The notes beneath the pieces were generated by a model, which made no database searches, was not told the origin of the DNA, and saw nothing but the letters and a program-made list of their open reading frames with translations. DNA of 64,000 nucleotides, from positions 496,001 to 560,000 of the forward strand of contig JANUWF010001050.1 in assembly GCA_026120185.1 (NCBI GenBank), in the 5' to 3' direction. The DNA is from Voacanga thouarsii (lineage: Eukaryota > Streptophyta > Magnoliopsida > Gentianales > Apocynaceae). Shown here in pieces: positions 50,022-62,670 of the stretch (the first letter of the stretch is position 1; each line of letters opens with the position of its first letter). The position numbers and the translations under genes were made by a program.

Positions 50022-52963
50022 ATCTCCCATTTGCACTCTAAGACTAAGTAAGTTCATAGGTGCCCACCCCTGTGGTGTCTAAGTATCTTCTAAAGACTCT
50101 CTTCGCCAAAGGCTTAGTGAAAGGATCTACTAAATTATTCTCTGAGACAATCTATTCCACCACGACTTCCCATCTCTGGATGAAATCCCGGATCAGGTAG
50201 TACTTTCTCTCTATGTGCTTCCCATTTTTGTAGTTCCTAAGTTCTTTGGAATGTGAGACTGTACCAGTGTTGTCGCAATATATTACAACCGATTTGTCCA
50301 TTTTTGGCCTGACTCCAAGTTCCAAAAGGAACTTCCGGAGCTAAACTGCTTCTTTAGATGCTTCCGAACCTGCCACATACTCAACTTCCGTGGTTGAGTC
50401 AACAATGTAAAATTGCTTGATACTCCTCCATAAAATAAATCCTCCAACAAGGTGAAGATGTATCCACTAATAGATTTTCTCTTATCCTTATCCACTTGGA
50501 AGTCTGAGTCCGTGTATTTTATAGGAACCAAGTCATCAATCCTGTAAACTAGTATATAATCTCTCGTATATTTAAGATACTTGATAATATGCTTTACAAC
50601 CTGCTAATGAATTTTCCTGGGGTTTGACTGATATCTGCTAACTAAGCCTACGACAAAGCAGATATCTGGCCTAATACACAGCATGTCATACATGAGACTT
50701 CCTACAGTCAAAGTATAGGGAATCCTACTCATCCTATCTTTTTCTTCTTGAGACTTCGAACAAACCTTTAAAGAAAAAGACAGCCCATATTTGCAAGGGA
50801 TCAATGCCCCCTTGTATGAGTCCATACTGTACTTAGCCAACATTTTGTCAATATATGTAGTTTGGGATAAACCTAACATTTTCTACTTCCTATTTTTAAG
50901 AATCTTTATTCTGAGAATGTAACTGGCTTCACCCAAATCATTCATACTAAATTGACTAGATAGCCAAATCTTAGTAGATGACAGTATCCTTACATCATTT
51001 CCAATCAGCAAAATGTCATCCACATACAGGACATGAAAAACCATATTTATGCCTTCCAGTTTCCTATACACACATGATTCATTCTCATTTTGAATGAAAC
51101 CATAAGACTTTACAGTCTCATCGAAACGAATGTTCCATACTCTAAATGCTTGCTTAAGTCCATAAATGGATTTCTTAAGCTTACAAGCCATATGTTCTTG
51201 GCCTTTAGGAATAAAGCCTTCTGGTTGGGACATATAGATATCTTCACTAAAATGACCATTTAAAAATGCCGTCTTGACATCTATTTGTCATATCTCGTAG
51301 TTATAATGATATGCGATGGCAATGAGAATACGAATGGACTTAAGCATGGCTATCGAGGAAAATGTTTTCTCATAATCGATCCCTTTTTTCTGAGTATATC
51401 CTTTCCCCACAAGCCTAGATTTGGAGGTTTCACCTTCTCATCCACTCCCCTCTTCCTCTTGTACACTCACTTACACCCAATGAGTTTTGTCCCTTCAGGT
51501 GAAGCTACAAGATCCCAAATTTGATTGAAGTATATAAACTCAATCTCGGCTTTTATTGCTTCAGAGCATAGGTCTGCATCGGCATCAATAATAGCCTACT
51601 CGTATCTAGTGAGATCTTGTTTCTGATGATTGGAGACTAGGTTAAAAGCCTCTCCAGTCCATCTTTCTAGAACTCTAGATATCCTCCTACTACGACAAAG
51701 TTCTAGTTGTATAGATTCCTAAGGCTGTGCCTCTTTTTGTTATATAATCGGGTTAGGAGAAGTTGATTCAGAAGATAACTTCTCTTCGAATTCCAACCTT
51801 GTCGAACCTTTAATGGATGTACTTTGTTCATCCTCCAAGTATCTAGCATTAGTACTCACGAGTACTTTTTGCTCATTGGGATGATAAAAGTAACCACCTT
51901 TTGTACCATTTGGATATCTAACAAAATAGCATAATTCTGATATTGGTTCTAACTTGTCTCATTTGATCGATACATAAGTTGGATAACCTCATATCTTGAG
52001 ATGATTTAGACTTAGTTTATGCCCAGTTCACATCTCATAGGGAGTCCTAAGTATTGAATTGGAATGCACCAAATTTAAAATATATGTCATTGTTTCTAGG
52101 GCATATCCCCAAAAAGACAGTAGAAGAGTAGCATGAGACATCATGCTTCGGACCATTTTCATTAATGCCTTATTTTTTCTCTCAGTTACTCCATTCTATT
52201 AGGGTGTCCCCGATGCAGAGAGTTGGGATACTGTCCCATGTTGTATCATGTAATCATTGAATTCGCTAAGGAGGTATTCTCCACCATAATCCGATCATAA
52301 AGTCTTGATTAGCTTACCTGTTCGACGCTCTACTTCAGCGTTAAACTCTTGGAACTTGCCAAAAGAGTCAGACTTATGTCTCATCAGATAAACGTCACTA
52401 TACTTTGTACAATCATTTGTGAAAGTGATGAGGCACTCAAACCCCCCTCTTGCTAGTGTAGATAAAAGACCACACACATCAGTGTGAACAAGATTCAATA
52501 CTTCTTTGGCTCTATCCACCTTTTGGGTAAGGAACCTTTTGGTCATTTTTCCTATAAGATAGGATTTACACTGATGCCAACTTTTCAATCTCAATGAGCC
52601 TAAATACCCATCATGGATAAACTTCTAAATCCTGGTTGAATTAATATGACATAACCTTATATACCAAAGATATGAATCATTGACATTAATATTTCTCTTC
52701 CTATTTAAAGTTTCAAATTGTGCGTTATTCAATTGATTATTAATAGAATTAATGAAGAATAGATTTCTAAACATGTACCCAGTACATATAACTTCTCCAT
52801 TTCTACTGATAATAATACTAGAATGGCAAGAAGTAGAATATCATTGATTTATAAGTTTTGCAACTGAAACTAAATTTTGTTTAAAACCAGGAACAAATAA
52901 AGTATCCTTCAAAACAACTATTCTATTATAATCAAAAGTAAGTTTCAGTTCTCCCACAACAAG
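50022..52963 (-). pseudogene. Ty1/copia element B: integrase, reverse transcriptase and RNase H
   Basis: Minus-strand order from high to low coordinates: KDTLFVPGFKQNLVSVAKLI before integrase (near 52900), integrase LVHTDVCGLLSTLARGGF with TNDCTKYSDVYLMRHKS and SDYGGEYL (52594-52270), then RT: CKLKKSIYGLKQAFRVWNIR, the intact catalytic block LYVDDILLIGN (about 51000), and YIDKMLAKYSMDSYKGALIP. RNase H follows, with IKYTDSDFQVDKDKRKSISG at about 50530. Many stops and frameshifts are present, for example after KILKNRK (50883), so the copy is inactive. Its 5' half lies at 62671 and beyond, separated by nested element C. The 3' end is a polypurine tract and LTR at 50031-50021. Confidence 0.88.
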
Positions 52964-54491
52964 TATTGGGATTTTATCATACTTATTAAATAAGAACGCA
53001 ACGGAAATAACCATGAAATCTATGCCCAAGGATCACGTGTTTGGAATTAAAACGGGAATAGAGGAAGGAAACGGAGATTACCTTCTGTAGCAGAAAACAA
53101 AAATTTTTCTTACGCCAACCAAGGAACCAATTCCTCTACTTTGATCATCCACCTTGCGCCACTACAATCCAAGAGTAGAATTGTCTCTAGTAGTAATCCA
53201 CACAAGGTTGAATTGCTCACAAAACCCACTCAAAACTATGCTTGTAGAAGAGGAGCGGCTAGGTCTAATTGGAGAAGAATAAGAAAGAAGAAACGTCTGT
53301 CTCTCTCCCTCTATTTTTTCAACGTCTGCACAAGGGAACAATTCCCATATTTATAGGTTTTAAAATTTATATTAATTGCAATTAAGTCCTCCAAGATTTA
53401 TGTCTACAATTAGGTCCTTAAAGTTTATATAATTGTAACCAAGTCTCATGAATTATAACAAATTCATAATTCACCTATAAACATATCTTCTTTTCTTAAT
53501 TAACTCCACAATATTATCAAATAATATATATTGAGTATTCAAACATTTATTGTGTATGGCCCATTAGGTTTCTTGGTCTTATTGGTAGTATAATATGAAT
53601 TAATTCTAACAGCTTTAGAATTAATAATCTTAAATAAAATATAGAATTAATTTATTAATTCTCTAATTAATAAATTCATATTTAGAAAATCAAGAGCAAC
53701 ATCTAGCAATGACTCTTGATCACCTTAAAGTTCAGAAAGTCAAATGAACCTTTCAATACCAAATACCAGTGTAATAAACTCCTTTCACCATACTATATCT
53801 CATTTGGTCTAGAGTATGAAATTAGTGCCAACTCTATCCAGAATATTATTAATTCTAGCACGAATATTTTAGTACTTATTCAAGAATCCATTACTCGATA
53901 TGGGTATCAAATTTAGAACTATTTCCAATACATAGTCACCTTGGGCAAGGACTTCATGAGTAATGATTTCTACAAATGGCCCTGAGATATACTCTCCTAC
54001 TATTAGGAGTGGTGAATCCTTTATTGACCATCTCAGTTACTTTCGTTTACTTTACATTATACCCAATATTCATCCCATAGGAGATCCTTGTAAGACTCCA
54101 AATATTAGAATCAAAATACAACGCTCGATAAACAAAATATCATGGAGATCTCAAGTCTAAGGATACTTACACACTTACTATAATGAGATTCTATCACTAA
54201 TACTCAATAGCTTATCCAAGTGATTATCTCATAGTTAAGTCATCCAATGAACTTGTTCATATAACAAGCATCCACATATTAATCTTGAGTATCATAATAT
54301 TCATGGTTATGAGAACCACCGATTGATCCAATCAAGAGATATAACATGTGCTAGTTTTGGCGTATTAATAATGTCTCATTTCATTAATATTATGACTAGG
54401 GATTATTCAAACACAAACATTACATAATGTAGTAGGAATCTTACATCATGATCTCCTTAACATTGTATTGTACTAATGACTTTATCAAACA
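52964..54491 (-). mobile_element. 3' LTR of element C
   Basis: About 1.53 kb, matching 60257-62556 with the exception of a duplicated block present only in the 5' LTR. Its upstream limit is uncertain: the 5' LTR has about 115 extra bases at its start (TGTTAGTGTTGTGCCC at 62670 to about 62557) that I cannot find here, and pol reads straight into it (GIRYMNDWCLIKSLVQYNVK). Confidence 0.75.
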
Positions 54492-57400
54492 CCAATCATT
54501 CATATATCGAATACCGAATGACTCAACATGTTTATCATGTTTCTTCTGGAAAAGTGCTTTAGTGAGTGGATCAGCTATGTTCTGATCCGTGAAAATTTTC
54601 TCGATCTTTACATCTCACCGATCTATGGTATCTCTAATCAGATAATAGCGTCTAAGTATATGCTTAGCTCGTTGATGAGACCGTGGTTCCTTTACTTGCA
54701 TAATGACTCCATTGTTGTCATAATACAAAAATATCGAATCTACAATGCTAGGCAAACTCCAAGTTCTGTGATGAACTTCTTGATCCACACTGCTTTTTTA
54801 GCTATTTCGGAAGCTGCTATGTACTCTGCTTCAGTTGTCGAATCAGCAGTAGTCTCTTATTTGGAACTTTTTCAACTTACTGCCCTCCACCTAACGTGAA
54901 CACGTTGTCCTTATTGGACTGAAAATTGGCATCAGTATACCCTCTTACTTGCAAATCACTATCTCCATATACCAAGAACACATTCTTAGTTCTTCGTAAG
55001 TACTTGAGGATATTCTTTACAACCGCCCAATGACTCTCTTTAGAGTCAAATTGGTATCTGCTCGTCAAGCTAAGAGCACATGATACATCGGGCCTAATAC
55101 ATATTATAGCATACATGATAGACCCAATTGCCGAAATATATGGAATTCTACTCATATGATCCCTTTCAACTTGTGTCTTTTGAGATATCAACTTTGAAAG
55201 GCCTACTCCATGTATCATAGGTAAGAATTCTCTTTTGGATTGATCCATCCTGAACCTCTTCAACACTTTATCTATGTATGTAGACTACGAAAGACCTAAC
55301 AACCTCATTGATCTATATCTATAGATCCTTATTCCCAAAATATAGGTTGCTTCTCTAAGGTCCTTTATGGAAAACATCTTAGATAACCAAATTTTTACAG
55401 ATTAATGAATGGAAACATCATTTTCTATTAGTAATATGTCATTTACATAAAGCAATAAGAAAACAACTGCATTCCTACTAACCTTCTTATACACATAAGG
55501 TTCATCCATGTTTTGAATGAAACTAAATTCTTCAATTGTCTCATCAAAACGTATGTTCTAACTCCTAAATGCTTGTTTAAGTCTATAGATAGACCTTTGC
55601 AACTTACATACTTTTGTGCCATCTTTGGATATGAAACCTCCAGGTTGTGTCATATACCTGTTTTCACATCCACTTGCCAAACCTCGTAATCGTAATGAGC
55701 GGCAAGTCCTAGGAGTATTCTTATGAATTTTAACATAGCGACTGGTGAAAAGTTTCATCATAGTCAATACCTTACTGTTGTCAATAACCTTTTGCAACCA
55801 GACGTGCCTTATAGGTAACCACATTACCATCCATGTCAGTTTTCTTCTTGAAAACCCATTTGCACCCTATAGGTTTGATATCTTCGAGTGGATCAACCAA
55901 AGTCCATACTTGGTAGTCATACATGGAATCCATTTCTGACTTCATGGATTCAAGCCATTTGTCAGATTTTGAATTATTCAGAACGTCCTTGTAAGTAGTA
56001 GGCCCATCTTCTTCTATGAGTAATATGTCATTGTGGTCACTTATGAGAAATTCATATCTCTCAGGCGCCACTCGTATCTTACTTGAACTACGAGGCTCTT
56101 GTATGTTAGAAGGTTCATCAATAGGTGTGGGTTCAGACGGTTGATCAATATTTGTTTGTCCTTCTTGAACTTCACTAAGTCCAAGTTTTCTCCCACTATC
56201 TCCTTTAAACATGTACTCCTTCTTTATAAAGACAACATGTTTTGAAAAAAAAACTTTATTTTCAGAATGAAGATAGAAGTAATATCCGAATGATTCTTTC
56301 GGATATCCAACAATCAAACATTTATCAGACTTACTTTCAAATTTGTCTGACATTGCCCTTTTAACAAAAGCAGGGTAACCCCAAATCCTTGAATGAGATA
56401 ATTTTGGTCTCTTACCAAAGAACAGCTCATAAGGAGTGGTATCAACCATTTTAGACAAAACTTTGTTTAATAAATAAATAACAGTCTCCAGTGCATATCC
56501 CCGAAACGAATTTGGTAACTCTGTAAAAGCCATCATGGCTCATACTATGTTTAGAAGGGTTTGATTCCTTCTCTCAGATACATCATTATGCTGAGGTGTA
56601 TGTGGTGGAATCTATTGAGATAATATCTCATTATCTTTAAAATAACTTAGAAACTCTTACCTTAAGTATTCACTTCTTCGATCGAATTTAAGAGTTTTAA
56701 TATTTTTGCCAAGTTGTTTCTCTACTTCATTTTTGAAGTTTTTGAACTTGTCAAATGCTTCAGACTTGTTTTTCATTAAATACAAATACTCATATCGTGA
56801 ATAGTCATCGATGAAGGTTATAAAGTAGTGATAACCTCCTCTTACTTGTATAGACATTGGGCCACATATATCTGTATATGTTAGTTCTAATAACTCTTTA
56901 GCCCTTTCTCCTTTTCTAGAAAATGGGGTTTTAACCATTTTACTAAGTAAACAAGAATCGCATGTGTCATATAATTCATAATCAAATGACCCCAAGTCAC
57001 CCAACTTGTATAACTTAGACATGCTTTTTTCATTTACATGGCCTAAACGATAATGCTATAAGTAAGATGAGATTGAGTTATCTTTTCTTTATTTATTTTT
57101 ATTTATATTGAAAATTAGATTATCCATGTCTAGAATATATAAACCATTAACCAAAGTTGTAGAACCATAATGGATATCATTTAATGAAAAATAACAATGA
57201 TTATTTTTTAAATTTAAATAAAATCTAAATAATTCTAAACAAGCAACTGAGATAATATTTTTTAATAAAATTGATACAAAATAGCAATTTTGAGGTTTTA
57301 AAATTAATCTAGAAGGTAGATTAAGATGATAACTCCCCAGAGTTAGTGCAACAACATTTACTCCATTTGCAGCTCGCACGTCCACATCGCTCTTTTCCAA
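54492..57400 (-). pseudogene. Element C pol: protease remnant, integrase, RT, RNase H
   Basis: Minus-strand order: GAG-pre-integrase (LNLPSRLILKPQNCYFVSIL), integrase with YDTCDSCLLSKMVKTPFSRK, LTYTDICGPMSIQVRGGYHY, FDRRSEYLR (the usual SDRGGEY is altered) and IPPHTPQHNDVSERRNQTL. The integrase C-terminus is in a 251-codon frame at 56536-55781 that runs into RT (IKPIGCKWVFKKKTDMDGNV). Later RT blocks are KVCKLQRSIYRLKQAF and LLYVNDILLIEN, where the catalytic Y-V-D-D has become Y-V-N-D. RNase H pieces are RGYTDANFQSNKDN and IADPLTKALFQKK. Frameshifts near 55780 and several stops confirm decay. Confidence 0.88.
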
Positions 57401-57421
57401 CCTTTTACTACCCTTTAGTCC

Positions 57422-58351
57422 CTACAAATTATTGCATAAATGAAATCCACAATCGGTATCCAATATCCATATCTCATTATTAAATGCAGTATTAATCTCA
57501 ATCATAAACATACCAGGAGTAGAAGTAGAAGTGCTTGCAAGCTTCTCCTTCTCTTTATTTTCCTTCACGGTCTCCAAGTAAGTTTTGCAGTTGCGCATCC
57601 AATGGCCCATCTCGCCACAATGATTACATGGGCCTTTAGTAACTGCTTCCTTCTTCTTCACGCCTCCTTTGGGCTTGGTAGGATTTTTCTTCTTCTTCTT
57701 AGGAACTTTCTTCTTAGAAGACAAAGAATCTACTGGCAAGATTGCCTTATCATCCTCCTTCATGGATGATTCAGTAGTCTTAAGCAGATTGATAAGCTCA
57801 GGTATAGTGGTCTCAATATTGTTTATGTGGTAGTTAACCACAAATTGTGAAAAATTACTTGGTAATTATTGTAGAATTAAGTCAACACTTAAATCGTGAT
57901 CCATTACAAAATCAAGAGACCTAAGCTTTTCAATATAGCCCAACATCTGTAGCCCATGAGTGGCCATTGAAGCATTCTCAACCATCTTAGAACGGAATAG
58001 TTGCTTAGAGATTTCATATCTCTCAGTTTTAGCTTGTTTATTAAACAGCTCTTTAAGATGGAAGATAATGGTTTGAGCATCCATAAACTCATGCTATTTT
58101 TGTAACTCAAGAGTAATTGATATCAGCATAATACATGATGCAGTATCACTGTCTTCCTTGTACTTCTTATGGACAGCGTGCTCATCAACAAGAGTATCTT
58201 GAGTTGGAGGTGGTGGAATAGAAGCATCTAGCATGTAGAGTAACTTTTTTTACTTGAGAACGATTCTCAAATTTCTATACCAGTCCAAATAGTTTGATTC
58301 GGTGAGTTTATTTATTTCCAAGATGCTACGTAGGTTTAGGTTTGTCGACAT
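57422..58351 (-). pseudogene. Element C gag and protease start
   Basis: Gag begins at 58351 (MSTNLNLRSILEINKLTESN) and continues YLDWYRNLRIVLK before a stop. Then come LLYMLDASIPPPPTQDTLVD, the retro-gag block KELFNKQAKTERYEISKQLF, and a Lys-rich run leading to a complete zinc knuckle CNHCGEMGHWMRNC (C-x2-C-x4-H-x4-C). The protease starts IWILDTDCGFHLCNNL, where the expected D-T/S-G catalytic motif reads D-T-D. In-frame stops occur near 58258, 58096, 57870 and 57422. Confidence 0.88.
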
Positions 58352-60242
58352 GATGCAAGTGACCTAGATGTAAAGATAAAGTAATTAGAACATGTATATG
58401 CAAGTAATTAGGTCTTTAATTAAACGCATTTTTATTCCACTATTTTACTCAAATCAATAGCCTTCACTACGATAGAAGAAAGTGGCGAGAGAGGATTCAT
58501 GTGGATGACCACACGTTGCCTGACGTTGGTTCATGTAGCCGACCCCAAATTACTTGGGATTAAGGCTTTGTTGTTGTTGTTGTTGTTGTAATAGCCTTCA
58601 CTATTGACTCAAAAAAGCCTGTTGAAAGCTTTTCCAGTGGATCAATATCCAAATTCCTTTAAAATGACCTTGGGTTAACCCAATAAGCCACTCTTAAGTT
58701 CAGTGGTAGATATTCAATACTAATTACAGCAAATATAACTATTGTATCATTAGGTGATATCATTGGGTAATTAAAATCTTTTAATCATTAAAGTATTTAA
58801 TACTATCCCAATATTACCTCTAATATTATTTATGTTTGGGTTAGCTAAACTGGGATAATGAAATTAGTTAAACCTAATCAATTAATCAGGAATTAAATTC
58901 CATAACTTGAACATACTCAATGTCAAGTAAACTTGGGTATACCCAACAACTTGGTCTCGAAAAAGAGCTTTCGTTCTTATTATATTAATGGAAGGTATTA
59001 GATTTAATATTATTTGAGGGATTTATTCATTTTTGTTGTTTCATCGTTTGGCATGAATACACTTTATCAATAAGCAGCATAAATTGATAAACATAAGGAA
59101 TAAACAATTACGTGGCATGGTTATGGACTCTCTAAATTAATTTTCTCGAGCCATCAAGGAAATTAATGTGGTCAATCCTATGTGTGTATTCATAATTTAA
59201 GTAGAATATCTTACTATCTTGCTTCGTTTTGATTACCGTCTTCAAAATCTTGTAAATAAAATTCTGCCTCAATCTAACATATATAAACTAATTACATAAT
59301 TTCCTAAAGGAAGAAACCTCAAGTTACATTCGAGAGGAGTTATATGAGAAAAGAATTATACAAGAATTTGAGATAAGGCAAGACGTGTAGGTCCTATTTA
59401 ATTAAAACAAAGCGATAAAAGATGTATGAACAGATAAACTTGGTCTTAGTCCATAACCATCCACCATATCAATAAAACGTGCTTAAAATACAACATAAAA
59501 CATCCAATGCCCAATCATTCAAAATCAGTATTTTGGATAAATCTGAGTCCAAAATCGAATTTCAAAAAGTTTTGGACCAAAATTAAAATTTTAAAAAATT
59601 GTGGACCCTATATGTAATTTTGAAAATAATTTTATCTAAAATCATGGGTTTCAAATAAATTCTAACCATTATTAGAACCTATTCTCAAAATTAGAAAAGA
59701 TAAAAAAAGCTTATTTTATTATTATTATTTTATAAAAAACAGTGTAAGAACATAGTACACCTGATGCCAGGTGGGTAGAAGGTTCCTGGTGCTAGGTTTG
59801 CTCTGGAGGCACGCATAGGGGAAGAACAGAGTGTACCTGGCACCAGGTATGTTCTGGAAGCGAAAAAATACCACTGTTTATCTTCTTTCCCAAATTCTGT
59901 TGTAAAATTTTCATGAATAGCAACGTGATTTTTAAACCGTTCAAAACAATTTTAACATCAAGTATTGTTAATCAATATTAACAACCAATTGTAATCTACA
60001 TCACAATTTAAACAACAATCCAAATTGTTGAATCAAAAGCTTGATTGCAGAAAAATCTAACGCCAAAACAGACCCACATGGAAATAACTTCCCAACAGTT
60101 TTTCAATGACCCAGAGACTCTTCAAACCAGAAAACCCAGTATACCATACAAGCTAGTAGACATACAATCACCATAATCATACAGTTACATGCTTAAAAAC
60201 AATTTTAAAGTGATTAAAGACCTATTAAAACACAAACACGAA
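58352..60242 (-). other. Element C leader between primer-binding site and gag
   Basis: Non-coding leader of about 1.9 kb. It contains the SINE insertion at 58470-58589 and three related imperfect palindromes at 59759-59848 (ACCTGATGCCAGGT, TCCTGGTGCTAGG, ACCTGGCACCAGGT). Confidence 0.65.
58470..58589 (+). mobile_element. 5'-truncated SINE (TS/Au-like) tail
   Basis: A 120-bp insertion with CATGTAGCCGACCCCAAATT, ACTTGGGATTAAGGCTTTG and a terminal (TTG)n, which is the 3' end of the plant TS/Au type of tRNA-derived SINE. A perfect 14-bp TSD, AATAGCCTTCACTA, flanks it (58456-58469 and 58590-58603). Only the 3' part is present; the tRNA-like promoter head is missing or unrecognised. Confidence 0.85.
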
Positions 60243-60255
60243 GGCTCTGATACCA
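60243..60255 (-). promoter_or_regulatory. Primer-binding site of element C (initiator tRNA-Met)
   Basis: The minus strand reads TGGTATCAGAGCC one base after the LTR end, the standard copia primer-binding site complementary to initiator tRNA-Met. Confidence 0.9.
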
Positions 60256-60256
60256 C

Positions 60257-62670
60257 TATTGGGAATTCATCATATTTATCAAATAAGATCGCAGCAAAAA
60301 TAATCATGAAATTCATACCCAAGGATCACGTGTTTGTAATTAAAATGGGAATAGAGAAAGGAAACGGAAATTACCTTCTATAGTGGAAAACAAAAATTTT
60401 TCTTGCGCCAATCAAGGAACTAATTCTTCTGTTTTGATCGTCCATCTCGCGCCACTACAATCCAAGAGTAGGATTGTCTCTAGCAGTAATCCACACAAGG
60501 TTGAATTGCTCACAAAACCCACTTAAAACTATGCTAGTAGAAGAGGAGCGGCTAGGTCTAATTGGAGAAGAATAAGAAAGAAGAAGAAATGTCCGTCTCT
60601 CTCCCTCTATTTTTTCAACGTAAGCATAAGGGAACCATTTGCAATTAAGTCCTCCAAGATCTAATGTCTATAATTGGGCCTTTGAAGTTTATATAATTGC
60701 AATCAAGTCCCATGAATTATAACAAACCTATAATTCACCTATAAACATATCTTCTTCTCTTAATTAACCCCATAATATTATCAAATGATATATATTAAGT
60801 ATTCAAACATTTATTGTGTATGACCCATTAGGTTTCCTGGTCTTATTGGTAGCATAATATAAATTAATTCTAACAGCTTTAGAATTAATAATCCTAAATA
60901 AAATATAAAATTAATTTATTAATTCTCTAATTAATAAATTCATATTTAGCATATCAAGAGCGACATCTAGCAATGACTCTTGATCACCCAAAAGTCTAAA
61001 AAGTCAAGTGATTTGACATGAACCTTTTAATAGCTAATACCAGTGCAATAAACTCCTTTCACCATACTATATCTCATTCGATCTAGAGTATGAAATTAGT
61101 ACCAACTCCATCCAAAATATTATTAATTCTGACCTGAATATTTTAGTACTTGTTCAAGAAATTCATTATTCGATATGTGTATCAAATTTGGAACTATTTT
61201 CAACACATAGTTGCCTTGGCCAAGGATTTCATGAGTAATGATTTCTACAAGTGGCCCTGAGATATACTCTCCTACTATTAGGAGTGGTGAATCCTTTATT
61301 GATCCTCTCAACTCCTTTCATTTATTTTACATTGTACCCAATATTCATCCCATAGACGATCCTTGTAAGACTCCAAAGATTAGAATCAAAGTACAATGCT
61401 CGATAAACAAAATACCTTGGAGATCTCAAGTCTAAGGATACTTGCACACTTGCTATAATGAGATTCTATCACTAACACTCAAAAGCGTATCTAAGTGATT
61501 ATTTCATAGTTAGGTCATCTAATGAACTTGTTCATATAACAAGCATCCACGTATTAATCATAAATATTATCAAATAATATATATTGAGCATTCAAACATT
61601 TATTGTGTGTGACCCATTAGGTTTCCTGGTCTTATTGATAGTATAATATGAATCAATTCTAACAGCTTTAGAGTTAATAATCCTAAATAAAATATAGAAT
61701 TAATTTATTAATTCTTTAATTAATAAATTCATATTTAGCAGATCAAGAGCGACATCTAACAATAACTCTTGATCATCCAAAAGTTCAGAAAGTCAAGTGG
61801 TTTGACATGAACATTTTAATAGAAAATACCAGTGCAATAAACTCATTTTACCATACTATATCTCATTCGATCTAGAGTATGGAATTAGTGCTAACTCCAT
61901 ACAAAATATTATTAATTTTGGCCCGAATATTTTAGTATTTGTTCAAGAAATTCATTACTTGATATGTGTGTCAAATTTGGAACTATTTCCAACACATAGT
62001 TGCATTGGTTAAGGATTTCATGAGTAATGATTTCTATAAATGGCCCTGAGATATACTCTCCTACTATTAGGAGTGGTGAATCCTTTATTGACCCTCTCAA
62101 ATACTTTCATTTATTTTACATTGTACCCAATATCCATCCCATAGGTGATCCTTGTAAGACTCCAAAGATTAGAATCAAAGTACAACGCTCGATAAACAAA
62201 ATTCCTTAGAGATCTCAAGTCTAAGGATAATTGCACACTTGTTATAATGAGATTCTATCACTGACACTCAAAAGCTTATCTAAGTGATTATTTCATAGTT
62301 ATGTCATTTTCATATAACAAGCATCCACATATTAATCCTGAGTATTACAATACTCACGGTTATGAGAACCACTGCTTGATCCAATCAAAAGATATAACAT
62401 GTGCTAGTCTTGATGTATTAATAATGTCTCATCTCATTAATATTATGATTAGGGATTATTCAAACACAAACACTACATAGTATAATAGGAATCTCACATC
62501 ATGATCTCTATCATGATTTCCTTAACACTGTGTTGTACTAGCGATTTTATCAAATAGTTTATATGCATATTAAGATATAACAATCAAATTGAAAGATAAA
62601 CAATGCCTTTTTTATTAATTACTATGCAATATATATTGTACAAGTGATTGACTCTAGGGCACAACACTAA
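60257..62670 (-). mobile_element. 5' LTR of element C with an internal tandem duplication
   Basis: It starts on the minus strand at 62670 with TGTTAGTGTTGTGCCCTAG and ends at 60257 next to the primer-binding site. A block of about 780 bp occurs twice in tandem (about 60774-61560 and 61566-62330), whereas the 3' LTR has it once. The two blocks differ at many positions, so the duplication is old. Confidence 0.8.

Larger units (their letters stand above)
52964..62670 (-). mobile_element. Ty1/copia element C, nested in element B
   Basis: The element lies on the minus strand: 5' LTR 62670-60257, primer-binding site TGGTATCAGAGCC (60255-60243), leader, gag, pol, then 3' LTR to 52964. Both LTRs end in the same motif, read on the plus strand as TATTGGGATTTTATCAT (52964) and TATTGGGAATTCATCAT (60257). 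The host reading of element B breaks at 52963 (...CACAACAAG) and resumes at 62671 (GTAAGTGCCCAAAC), with ACAAG/GTAAG as a decayed TSD. Length is 9.7 kb including a duplicated LTR segment and a SINE. Confidence 0.85.

Noticed and set aside
54528..54899. 123-codon plus-strand frame
   Set aside because: Antisense shadow of the RNase H region of element C.
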